Below are positions 21,532-31,330 of a stretch of 64,000 bases of DNA, piece after piece. The DNA comes from Ixodes scapularis (taxonomy: Eukaryota; Arthropoda; Arachnida; Ixodida; Ixodidae): NCBI RefSeq assembly GCF_016920785.2, contig NW_024609857.1:69438252-69502251 (forward strand), written 5' to 3'. How positions within the stretch are numbered: position 1 is the stretch's first letter; each line of letters starts with the position of its first letter. Made by a program: the position numbers and the translations under genes. The notes beneath the pieces are model-generated. The model worked only from the letters and a program-made list of their open reading frames with translations, made no database searches and was not told the DNA's origin.

Positions 21532-21760
21532 GATGCCGGTTAGTAAACGGAAGTTCCCGGGGCTCGCCAGCCTGCGAACAGCAAAGCGCCGATGCCGGCC
21601 AGTCACTGAACTTCCATGTAAATACTGCCCATCAAAAACAGCAAAATACCGATGCCGGCCAGTTACTGGAACCTCCATGGAAAGACTACTCAGCAAAGAC
21701 AGCAAACACCCGATGCCGGCCAGTTCTACGGCTGGACTGGCAAGCGAGCAGGACGAAACC
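21532..21760 (+). repeat. 60-bp minisatellite, about 4 units
   Basis: Units begin at 21532, 21591, 21651 and 21712 with GATGCCGGCCAGT and end in CAGCAAAATACC-like words. Copy B has six units at 38261-38600. Confidence 0.88.
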
Positions 21761-22131
21761 CCGACGCCGGCCGGGGCCGGTAGCTCCCCGGTGCCCATTG
21801 CCGGGTGCTGCCATCCTGTTACCATGGGCGGGCCGGCGTAGTCCCCATACCGGCCGACGCGGAGTGCTACCTGCATCTACATGTTGACTGGCGCCATATA
21901 GTGCCATATACAGGTGTATCAGGCATCCTATACTGTTATATATGGCAGCCACTGGCACCATATGTGGCTTTATCTGGCAATATATGTCGTCATATATGGT
22001 GTCACCTTACCATATCTGCCCTGATTTCAGCCCTTGTATGGCAATATATGACCGTATATGTCTACTTATATGCCCATATACGGCCCTATATCAAATATAT
22101 CTGGGTCATATATGACATTTCTGTAAGGGAA

Positions 22132-22989
22132 GCCTTACCAGGACCCACGCAAACCGCACTGCTAATAAGTGTAGCTGGCGACGACGCCTTGGAATTCCAC
22201 TGACTTCACCTTCACTGAGGGTGAGAGCCAGCAGGATTATGCTACCATTATCAGAAAGTTTTACGAGTTTTGCGCAAGCAGTTGAACGAAGTGCACGAAC
22301 GATACCTGTTTCGCCAGTGTGTGCAAGCCCAAGGTGAGCCGTCAGAACAGTTCATCAGAGATCTAAGGAAGCTGGCACAGTCGTGCAACATCAGCACTAT
22401 GACGGACTCTATGGTACGTGACCAAGTTGTTTTTGGAAGGAACAACGACAAAGTCCGATAAAAACTGCTGCGCGACAACAAGCTGACGTTGGCGAGAGCG
22501 GAACAAGTGTGCAAGGCGGCTGAGTTGTCGAACGCTCAAAACGAGCTTTGGGCACGCGAACGACAAGTCAGCGCAGTGAAGGCTACACCGAACATCGAAC
22601 CGTATGCAGCACAGAACTACGGCGGGGCGCAAGAGCGACACGTCAACTTTGCAAGGAAGCGGTCGAGCAACGACCGCTTCCTTAAGTGCCGAAAGTTAAG
22701 TGCCAAAAGGGTGGGCGAAGACACGGCCCACGGAACTGCCCAGCGCTCGGGCGCACCTGTCGGCGATGCGAGGAAAAAAACATTTCGCGGTAGCTGCAAC
22801 AATAACAAGCAAGTCTCCGAAATCAAAAGCAGAGAAGATGGTTTCGACTGTGTCTTGCGCCAACGCGATATGGTAGTCCAAGCACAAGTGGCATACAAGG
22901 TGCTCGAACTTAAGGTAGACACAGGCGCTCAAGTCAATATTCTGTCGTACTGCCTGTACCAAAGATTGCAACCAATTGGATGCAATTGA
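22132..22989 (+). pseudogene. Gypsy-1 gag remainder and protease
   Basis: Resumes gag after copy A with TQTALLISVAGDDALEF, typical of Mag-type Gag. Then come a stop, the segment QAQGEPSEQFIRDLRKLAQSC, and a zinc knuckle region readable only after a frameshift (CPALGRTCRRC near 22740). At 22915-22940 LKVDTGAQVNIL is the aspartic protease active site (DTGA). Gag forms the particle and the protease matures it. At least two stops and one frameshift break the frame. Confidence 0.8.
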
Positions 22990-23309
22990 AGGCCAGCAAC
23001 TCCGTGCTTTCTACGACAAAGGGGTCATCAAGCACCTTGGAGTGGTGACAACGAAATCCACCATATGGAACAGGTCAGCTGACATTGACTTTTTTGTGGT
23101 AAAAAAAAAAAGGACGCGAAGCCATACTTGGGCTTCACGCTGGTGAACTGCTGGGGCTGTTTATACGGTCGGTCAACGCCGTGACGGCAAGCAGCAGCGA
23201 TCAAGTGGTGAAAGAGTTCCATCAAATCCTCACCGGCACTGGGTGCCTTCAACGGCCATACAAGATGGTGCTGCGGGAGGACGCTGTGCCCGTCGTTCAG
23301 ATGACCCGA

Positions 23310-26093
23310 CGTTAGTCTCTCGCCTTGCAAGAGCCACTCCGAGAAGAACTCGACCGCATGCCGAAGGCAGGCATCATTGTCAAAGTAAAGGAACCGACAG
23401 ACTGGGTCAGTTCATTAGTGATTGTAACGAGAAAAAACAACAAAAAAACGCGAATCAAGAGTGTGCATGGACACGAGAAATATCGATGAATGCTTGGAGC
23501 GCGAACACTACGATATGCCGCGACGAGAAGACATCGAGGCGGAAATCGCGGGAGCAGTTATTTTCTACCGTTTAGACGGTTATTCGGGTTTCTACCAAAT
23601 ACCACTTGACTGCGAGCCGCCCAGAATTTGCATATTCATGACTCCCTTCGGCCGTTATCGTTTTCTTAGACTGCCGTTTGGAATTGCGTCAGCCTCAGAA
23701 GGTTTCCAGACGACAATGAGTCGGATATTTGATGTGATAGCGGGGGTACGCGTTTTTGTCGATGACATTTTGATATGGGCTGCCACAAGACAGGAACACG
23801 ATGAAAGGCTGAGGGCTGTCCTGAAAGCAGCACGCAATGCCGGTCTCACATTGAACGCCTCAAAGTGCGAAATAGAGATGACCAAGACTTCCTTTCTGGG
23901 TGATATAATCTCCGAGGAGGGCGTCCGGCCAAGTCCCGCCACCGTGAGTTCCGTGCTTGACATACCAGCACCCACCGACAAGCTAGGAGTGCTGAGAATG
24001 CTAGGCGTTGTTAATTACTTCGGGAAGTTTTTGCCACCGCTTGTTGAAAAAACACAACTGATACGCCAGCTAATACAGAACGAGTCGATGTTCGAGTGGA
24101 GCGAAAATCATGGAAAGAAGTGGAACGAGCATTGCAAGTGTCTCAGCTTACAGCCTGTGTTGGCCATTTTCGATCCCAGAAGAAACACCAAAATAAAATC
24201 GGATGCTCCTCAAAATGGCAAAGGGTCAGCTCTTATGCAGCGGAACGGGGAAGCATGGAAACCAGTTGCTTATGCCTCACGTGTACTACCAGAGACACAG
24301 GGAAGATACTAGCATTTTGAAAAAGAAGCAATGGCGGCTGTATATGGATGCGAAAAATTCTATCACTTCTTCTATGGGCGAAAGGTGATTTTCTAAACTG
24401 ATCACCGCCTGCTGGTAGCAACGCCACGACTGGAACGGTTTTTCCTTCGTTTGCTGAAATACAATTTCCGGCTCCAGTTTATTCCAGGAAACAGCTTGTG
24501 CTGGGGCGGACATGCTGTCACGAGCTCCAGTCAGCAAGGACGAAACCAACGAGGACATGGAAGCACATCCGATGACGATTGCGCCCTCACTCGTCATTGA
24601 AGCGACTCGGGTACGGTTATCGCAAGAAACGAATGACGACAGTTATTTGAAGAGCGTCATGGAATGTCTAAAAGCCAACAGTGCGATAGAGGGACAGCTT
24701 AGACCCTTCTCACAGGAATCATCAGTGGTGAACAATGTGTTGTTTAAAGGTTGCAAAGCTGCGATACCAACTACAACCAGCATGCGTCCTGAGATACTAC
24801 GCAAAATACATATGGGAAGATGGGACTTAACAAGTGCAAATCACGAGCACGGGGTGTCGTCTTTTTGGCCTGGCCTTAATGCAGACATTGACGACCTCGT
24901 TAGCAAGTGCGAAGTTTGCAGAAAGTACGCTTACAAGCAACCTAGTGAGCCTCTCATGATTCGCCCTGTGCGTGAGTACGCGTGGTACAGAGCCGGTGTC
25001 GACCTTTTTGAGTATGCCAGGAGTTCGTACCTGTGCGCATTCGACGCATTATCAACCTTCCGAGAAGCAGAATTGCTGCGCGACACATCAACCGCTACAG
25101 TCATTGATAAACTAAGTGCGATGTTCGCAAGGTACGGCATCCCAATAAAAGCGTACTGATGGGGGGCCACTTTTCACGAGCCGAGAATTTGCCAGATTTG
25201 CGAAGAACTAGGATTTTAAACAGACCCCTTCCAGCCCTAGGTTTCCTCGCTCGAACGGCCTGGCGGAAAAGGGGGTGCAGGTGGTTAAAATAACTCTTAA
25301 GAAAACGACCGAAGGAAAAAACGATTTCTGGCTTGGACTGCTCAGTTACAGGCCCAGTCCTTTGGAAGACGGCAAGTCCCCAGGAGAGCTGCATCGAGGT
25401 CGACAACTGCGGACGCCAATATCAGACTTCAAGGAAACACCACGCACAGTGGTAGAAAAGTATCATCAGACGCAGCCGACGAGGAGGCATCTTCCACCTT
25501 TGCAAGAAGGACAAGTGGTCCGCATCAAAGGCGACATATGGGAAATGAAGGCGAAGGAAGTCATAGCTCGCGGTCTAAATCTTATCAGGTCGCCAGAGAA
25601 AATAGAAACGTTCTACGACGTAATCGCCAACATCTGATATCAACAAAAAAGCAATTCAATCGTTCCGAAGAATACTCGCCGGATGAAGAAAACGCAAACG
25701 ACGAGACACCGGAACAACTTCAACGACCCTCAGGTTGCGTGACCACGACAACACCAGTGCTGCGAAGGTCCACAAAGCCGTTTTGGTGGCTCCGAGGCGA
25801 AAGCGCCGGCCTCCGGATCCCCATGTGGCGTGTTCGAATCTCGGCCGAGGTGCGCGCAATCTGACGGAGGCTTATTGCGGAGAAGGCGCCGTGTAACCGA
25901 GCTTTCGGTTGCACGCCAAAAGATCTCCAGGCGGTCGAAATTAATCCTCAGTCCTCCGCTGGGGCGTGCCCGATGCCCGTCGTTGGTTTGGCCCGTAAAA
26001 GCTCCCCCAAATCTGAATTTAAGAAGGTCCACACGCCACAGAAGACCTCCAGAACGGCTAGGCTACGGCGTAAACTTTGTTCAAGGCTCATGA
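23310..26093 (+). pseudogene. Gypsy-1 pol: RT, RNase H, integrase
   Basis: Starts LREELDRMPKAGIIVKV, then the RT core in another frame: RLDGYSGFYQI (23568), FLRLPFGIASA, VFVDDIL (catalytic DD near 23760). RNase H follows (SDAP, YASRVL, TDH), broken by stops at 24310 and 24396. The integrase zinc region ends in KCEVCRKY near 24905; a core with GVDLF near 25000 follows. The C-terminus is split by a SINE (25775-26022) and finishes in RRSTRHRRPPERLGY, stop at 26093. The product would have copied and inserted the element; this copy cannot. Confidence 0.87.
25764..26033 (+). mobile_element. tRNA-derived SINE in Gypsy-1 pol
   Basis: 248 bp (25775-26022) between direct repeats GAAGGTCCACA (25764-25774 and 26023-26033). 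The head has a GTGGCTCCGAGG-like A box region and GTTCGAATCTC (B box). The body has CCAGGCGGTCGAAATTAATC and TTGGCCCGTAAAAGC, which match from memory the body of tick SINEs of the Ruka type. It interrupts the last part of pol, which reads through once the SINE is removed. Confidence 0.85.
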
Positions 26094-26171
26094 AAAGTGT
26101 TTCGTCACCGAATGTCGAACTACTACGCTGTCGATATGCTGTACTTTCTTTTTTTCTCCTTTTTTTCGTTT

Positions 26172-26184
26172 GAAGAAAGGAAGA
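26172..26184 (+). promoter_or_regulatory. Polypurine tract of Gypsy-1
   Basis: GAAGAAAGGAAGA directly before the TGTAT start of the 3' LTR; the usual primer site for plus-strand DNA synthesis. Confidence 0.75.
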
Positions 26185-26398
26185 TGTATCGTATTTGCTA
26201 TGTCACGCTACACGGAGCCGGTTATCGGGGTGCACTCTCTTATCGTGGCGCACACTCTGTAGCAACTTCAGCCTTTCCTTCATCTTCACCCTCTTTCCAT
26301 ACCACCCTACAAATACGATAACTGAATAAAAAAAAACGTGTTCTTAATCTGCCCAGAACTGGCTCACTCGTGTATTCCATAGAAACACAGCGAAAACA
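26185..26398 (+). repeat. 3' LTR of Gypsy-1
   Basis: 214 bp, aligning with 10633-10848 including TACAAATACGATAACTGAATA and the AACA end. The several differences between the two LTRs show that the insertion is old. Confidence 0.87.
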
Positions 26399-26514
26399 GA
26401 CTTCAGTCTATTTGTACACAGATAACGTACAGAAATAACTACGCCATGCTTGCGTACGTGGTTTCAAATCGTTCGTGTTTAGTTTGTGTTCATTATTTAT
26501 AAGTTTGGGTTCAC

Positions 26515-26632
26515 ATTAGGTTTCGTTGGGTTCTGTTAGGTTACGTTACGTCATGTTACGTAACGTAAGGCTAGGTTACGTTAAGTTAGGTTAGGTTAGG
26601 CTTTGTTTGTTAGGATACGCTAGGTGAGTTTT
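26515..26632 (+). repeat. Degenerate TTAGG-type array
   Basis: Words GTTAGG, GTTACG, GTAAGG and CTAGG recur every 5-6 bases, with three exact TTAGG units near 26585-26600. TTAGG is the ancestral arthropod telomere repeat; here it is interstitial and decayed. Confidence 0.65.
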
Positions 26633-26732
26633 GGACAGACTTATTCCGTTCAATCCTAGCCCATGGTCTATGTGCAGGGTGATTTTCATCGTCACAAGCG
26701 AAAGAGAGTGCACCACAGCACACGCTACGTAC

Positions 26733-27079
26733 GTTTCCACCCGATCCGATTTGGCCGTAGTCGAACGTTTCTTTGTCGTCGACAAGTTCGAGCCGTTGGC
26801 AACTTGGCTGTCGGACTCGGGCCCAGAGGGGGAAGATGGCGAAGGGGAGGTTGCGTAGGTAACCTTATCCGTCGTGGAGGGAGCGGCCGTGGTTGTCACA
26901 GAAGCCTACGATTCCTCCAACTTTGCCGTCGTCGACGGTGCCGCAGTCGATTCTGTCATCTTGACAGTGGTGGCTGCTGTCGTTGCCTTCGACGTTGGTG
27001 CCTGCGACGCGATCGTACTTTCCGTTGTCCCTGAACTCAACTCAGTAGCTTCCGTGGACGCGCTACTAGAAGTTAATTC
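26733..27079 (-). pseudogene. Candidate Ser/Thr-rich (mucin-like) exon with a stop
   Basis: On the minus strand a good acceptor (TTTGTCTCTTTCCAG) ends at 27080, followed by an open frame rich in Ser, Thr and Ala (ELTSSSASTEATELSSGTTE and further TTA repeats) and a donor-like GTACGT at 26732-26727. The composition suggests an O-glycosylated extracellular domain such as in mucins. A TAG at about 26905 breaks the frame once. It may be a decayed gene fragment, or chance. No neighbouring exon was identified. Confidence 0.35.
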
Positions 27080-27100
27080 CTGGAAAGAGACAAATATCTC

Positions 27101-27154
27101 TGTTCTGAAACCTGCGTACTGTATTACGTTGTACAGTACGCAGGTTTCAGAACA
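27101..27154. repeat. Perfect 23-bp hairpin
   Basis: 27101-27123 and 27132-27154 are exact reverse complements with an 8-nt loop. The arm sequence (GTTCTGAAACC.GCGTACTGTA) recurs with one change at the centre of the foldback at 51475-51701, so it is probably the core of a MITE family. Confidence 0.85.
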
Positions 27155-27607
27155 TAAATACCGTCACTACTAGCCGTTTTAGTTATACCGTTGCCGTAAG
27201 GCGAAATGTTATGCAATTTTCACACACGCTACTCTATAGCGGACGGTAATGTTGCTGCAGTGGACGTTCATCCCAAGTTGTTTGGTTTCTCAGCAGACGA
27301 CAGCCGGTTCCGGCGGCTGGTTCTTGCATTTGGCGCGGCGGCACGAACGCACCCGTGACGTGCTGCCATGCGCCTCGCTCTGACATTCTTACTGGGTCGC
27401 AGGAGCCGTAGCCTCCACAGCTCGCCAAGTTATCGTCAAACGGAGTGTAGACTAAGTTGTCTGCTGGTGAAAGTAGCTTTGCCAGCATCATATATTATGC
27501 ATAAAACAGAGTATACTTTGAGAAAACAAATAAAGCCGTTCAGCCTTTCCACTAACGTGCTTGTTAATTAGTAAAACTTGGTTTCGTGGGCTTATTACAT
27601 TTCAGCA
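27155..27607. other. No gene recognised
   Basis: A minus-strand frame (27491-27234, about 85 codons) resembles no family known to me. The remainder is AT-rich. Confidence 0.4.
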
Positions 27608-28449
27608 TGTAGGAACCCTTCGCGCGGCCGCTCCTTCGGGCTCCGTTTCCCCTGCTTCCCCCTTGCTCCCTCGGCCGTTCTTCCTGGGCCCCCTTCCCCG
27701 CTCTCCCGTATTCCCGACAAGTGAGCGTTATCACCTTGCGCGTCGCCCCCTTTCGGGGATCGCGGAGGTGGCACGTGGACAGGTCGTAGGGGTGCACGTG
27801 ATTGGCCAGGGATGAAACTATAAGCTCCTTGCACTGACGTCATATCGCATACTTTTGAACACCAAGTAAAAGGAGGAGAGGGAAGCTGCTTTTGGAAGAA
27901 TTTTGAGTGACAGGTGAATCTTCTATAATCTTCTGGGAGAGAATAGTGACGCCTGTGCAAATCCGGGAAGCACAAAGGAGAATCCTGATAAGAGGGGAGC
28001 TCCTTCTTCTCCTTTTCTCTGGAGGGCATCGGAAATGACGTCATGTGCAAGCCACGTATAAAAGGGAGAGGCGGGACAAAGAGGGGGCTCTCTCAGACGG
28101 CGACGCTCTCGGACGGCGGCTCCCTCGAACACTGAACAGCAAGAAGCGTGCAGCGGCGACAGGAGACGAGGACACTCGTGCGGAATTCGGCGGGGAGACT
28201 GACGATGGCGCGGGGAAAGTGCGGGCAAGACGTTGAGTGGCGGACTCGAACGGACCGGACGGCGACCCTGGACGACGACGTCCCCATGACGCGGTGTAGA
28301 CGACCACCGCTGGGACTAGGAGCAGCTGCAGTGGCCGCGGACCTCCCCAAGGCCTCGCTGTTGACCGTTCTCCGATCCCGAAACCCCCCAGGCAATAAGT
28401 GAGTGAATAAACCCTTTCGTGAGAGCGAAGTATTGTAGCGTCGTATTCA
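27608..28449 (+). mobile_element. LTR-like transcription unit
   Basis: Starts TGTAGGAACC and ends GTATTCA (842 bp). It contains two CRE palindromes TGACGTCA (27835-27842, 28036-28043), a TATA box (TATAAAA, 28057-28063) and AATAAA (28406-28411). A 65-codon frame (28205-28402) with a fair Kozak context lies between TATA and AATAAA. This fits a long LTR with U3, R and U5, but I see no target duplication, primer site or coding region beside it. A compact host gene is the alternative. Confidence 0.45.
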
Positions 28450-30157
28450 TACGGGGACAGGGTTTGAGGGAATCGGAGTTAGAAGCCCGCAAGCATTAGC
28501 ATGGACACGACAGACTAAGGAAAAAACAGCCCAGACAGTTTCCAAATGGCTCAGGCAGAGCAGCTGACATGGTACTACCCCCCAGGAAACAGTAGTTGCT
28601 AAGTGGCTGGAATAATAGGGCATTGATGAAGCAGGAAAGATCGTCAATGAGTGGACTAGAAATGTAGATCAAAATAGGACTGTCTTGACATTCTTCACGA
28701 TAGCTGTATGACCACCATCTGTTGGAGTGTGTTTGTGGATGTCAACAGCCCATCTGGGACCTAGAAATGACGAGTGTTGTTAGAAAGTTTGCACTTGCAC
28801 ACTCGCTTTTGTTTGACCTAGTCTGATGAGCGAACAAAACAAAAATACATACATGTTAGTCATCGTTGACTCGCGTTTCAATCCATGGGGAGCTCATTAG
28901 CTAGGTTTGGATAGTGCGCAATCTTCAAATTTTTATCTTGGTATGCGAACGAAAAAGGAAATAAAGGACACACAAAAACACGCCAGACGCGAACAGCGTC
29001 GATGTGTGTGGTTGGAAGATGCACTGCGCGACGCATTTGGCAGCAAGACGGCATCGGAACTTCTTTGGCAATTCACTCATACTGGTTAATGTGAAACGAC
29101 ACATTTGTACTGTCCGACTTGGTTCAGTGTATTTCACGTAACAGCCATTCAAATTTTATTCCTGATAAAAAAAAATGGCGCGTTTTTGTGGTGAGTTTTG
29201 AGGTGTGTGCCTTTCTAGTAACATGATTACAACCTTAGACTGTAACTACTATACCACATACGATGAATGGCTATAGACCGACACGTGGCGCGGCTCTGTT
29301 TACCAACACGACCGGAAAGCCGCGCCTGCTCAGAAGGGGCAGAAGCGGCCAGACTCTTCGTGTTTCGCCATTGCGTTGTCTGCCGTGCGCTCGTTGTTGA
29401 CGTTGTAGGGCCGCTTCTAGATTTATTTGTGCGTCGTATTTCCTGCCAACGTATGTCATATGTTATGCACGACTATTTGAGCTCGCTACCCGAGCCTGAA
29501 CCGCAGCCGTATAGGGACAAACTGCGTGGACGGCGCTGCCTTCGACGTTCCATAAGCCATAAACAAGGCCTGTCCGAGTTCCGACGTGAAGTTTCTTTCA
29601 CTGACGTTGATGGCTCACGTCGTCGTTTACTTTGTTTTTTCGGCTAGCCAGTTCACGGCAGACATAGTGCAGGCGTACTAGTCTCTCGAGACCTACGATA
29701 ACTTCGAGCCGGTTTCTGCGCTGCCGGTTGGATCGACAGACTGTAGATCGGCGGGAGTGCATTTATTACTTGATTAAATACACACAGCGTCCTTTAGTCA
29801 AGGTATGATATTTTTCTGACACTCATGACCACAAGGCACGACAGGCAGTAACGCTGGTGGCACAAAGTGTTTATTTACAATGTACTGCAAATATCGAGAA
29901 AGCCCCTTGATATCTCGATGCTTCTTTAAGACATCGGTCTCGCGACCACGTGGCTCGCAAGAAACAGCAAAACTTAAATCCACTAATTTGTTTTTCTTTT
30001 TTACTTTTTTGCATTTGACTTTTAGGACATACGCGGCCAGCGTGTTTGTTTGATAAGACCATAAAATATCCACTTCGTGCGTGGCGCAGGAATAAGCTAT
30101 ATTACTGTATTCCTCAAATACAGCAACACGGCTAGTACACTGCTGGAAGCGACTCCA
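28450..30157. other. No gene recognised
   Basis: Contains a 126-codon plus-strand frame at 29267-29647, moderately GC-rich and Arg-rich, without similarity that I recognise, and otherwise AT-rich DNA. It ends at the CA target duplication of element C. Confidence 0.4.
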
Positions 30158-30381
30158 CCCTTACAAAAATGGCAGATCTGGACTTATGTAAAATATATAC
30201 ATATAGTTATATAAAAAATTGGGCATATCTGGCCCATATCAAGCACATCAGTTTATATAAGCCTTATCTAGCCAGATCTGCCAAATATTTTATATATCAA
30301 TATCTGGGTCTGCCAAATAGGGGTATATCTGCCTCCCATATCAGGGCAGATATGCCCCAATCAAATAAGGCAACCTTCATA

Positions 30382-31050
30382 TACAGGGTGTTGTTTTTTA
30401 TTCTTGCAGATTTGTTTTTAAAAAAAAAAGTCATGAAAGCTACACTTATGCGGTTTGTGGGGGTCAGTTATACGCCCAGGGGGACATTATGTGGGTGGCT
30501 AATCTTTGCGATAAGTCGGCTAATTATTGTAATTCACTACTTAACTTTTTAATTAGTGAAAATACAAATAGGGTTCCTCTAAGAAACTTGCTGAGCGTCG
30601 TCCAAAATCCCTAAATCAGTCATTTTCAGAAAAACTTTCAGCGCGTGAGAAGTGTAGCAGTGCACTAAAGTTACCACTCGTGGAGCAGGTACAAGGCTAG
30701 CGGTTTCAGTAAAGCGCCCGCACAATTTTTCCGTCTCTTGTCTGGCCCCAGCCCTATATCTGGTCCACGTGTGGTAACTTCAGCGCACGACTGCGCTTTA
30801 CACGCGCTCAAAGTCTAAGAATTACTGGTTTAGGGTTTTCGGATGACGGTCAGCAAGTTTCTAATTGAAACCATATGTTTATTTTCACTAATTAAAAGTT
30901 AAATATTGAATTTTAATTAATTAGCCGACTTATCGCAAAGATTAGCAAACTGCATAATGTCCCCCTGGGCGTATGTATAACTCACTCGCACAAACCGCAT
31001 AAGCGTAGCTTTTATGGCTTTTTTTAAAACAAAACAAAAAACGGTATTCA
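30382..31050. mobile_element. Foldback element with about 145-bp inverted arms
   Basis: The arms at about 30395-30535 and 30905-31045 are inverted copies: both contain ATGCGGTTTGTG, CGCCCAGGGGGACATTATG and AATCTTTGCGATAAGTCGG. The spacer of about 370 bp has no gene. Exact ends and target duplication are unclear. Confidence 0.75.
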
Positions 31051-31143
31051 TGCCTTGCAGTTGCACGTACGTCCCATCATGACGTCGAACACCGGTATCC
31101 ACCATGCTGGTGGTTGACTCCTCGACCTTTCACAGCGAGAGCA

Positions 31144-31330
31144 ATGGTAAACTGTGCCGCGCTCCGCTGTAGCAATTACCCGGTATCCAGACGATCGTTT
31201 CGTCGGCATGAACCACGAGGCAGAGTGTCCGTCAAGTTAGAGAAAGTACGAGCAGCAGGGGAGGGATACGTCCGTGAATGACCGAGTTTGCGGCACGCAT
31301 TTCATAGCGGCGAGCAACTGCACTTTTCTA
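31144..31330 (+). pseudogene. THAP zinc finger relic
   Basis: ATG at 31144 opens MVNCAALRCSNY, the start of a THAP domain (C-x4-C near the N-terminus), then SFRRHEPRG. A frameshift near 31270 is needed to reach NDRVCGTHFIAAS, which has the C-x2-H-F end of the C2CH module. The spacing of about 40-45 residues between the Cys pair and C-x2-H fits THAP. THAP domains bind DNA and occur in host regulators and in P-like transposases. The relic lies inside element C; whether it came with the element or was captured is open. Confidence 0.48.

Larger units (their letters stand above)
11031..22129. mobile_element. DNA transposon copy A (CCCTTACA family), 11.1 kb
   Basis: Terminal inverted repeats read CCCTTACAGAAATGTCATAT inward from both ends. 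The flanks are AA on each side (11029-11030 and 22130-22131), a 2-bp target duplication. It interrupts Gypsy-1 gag. Without the LINE at 14367-19407 it is about 6.0 kb, close to copy B (5968 bp), and the two align over most of their length. I found no transposase frame inside, so it looks non-autonomous. Two-base duplications of varied sequence argue against Tc1/mariner (TA), hAT (8 bp) and piggyBac (TTAA); I do not assign a superfamily. Confidence 0.88.
10633..26398 (+). mobile_element. Gypsy-1: degenerate Mag-like LTR element with nested insertions
   Basis: Bounded by LTRs at 10633-10848 and 26185-26398 that share most of their length (TGTAT start, AACA end). Order inside: gag start, an 11.1 kb DNA transposon, rest of gag, protease, RT, RNase H, integrase, a SINE, the pol C-terminus, a polypurine tract, 3' LTR. 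Without the insertions it is about 4.4 kb. The gag start and the RRSTRHRRPPERLGY-like pol end fit the Mag/K02A2.6-like group. Many stops and frameshifts show it is dead. No clear target duplication was found at the outer ends. Confidence 0.9.

Noticed and set aside
10628..26403. Target duplication for Gypsy-1
   Set aside because: The five bases on the left (tttcg) and on the right (gactt) do not match; none is claimed.
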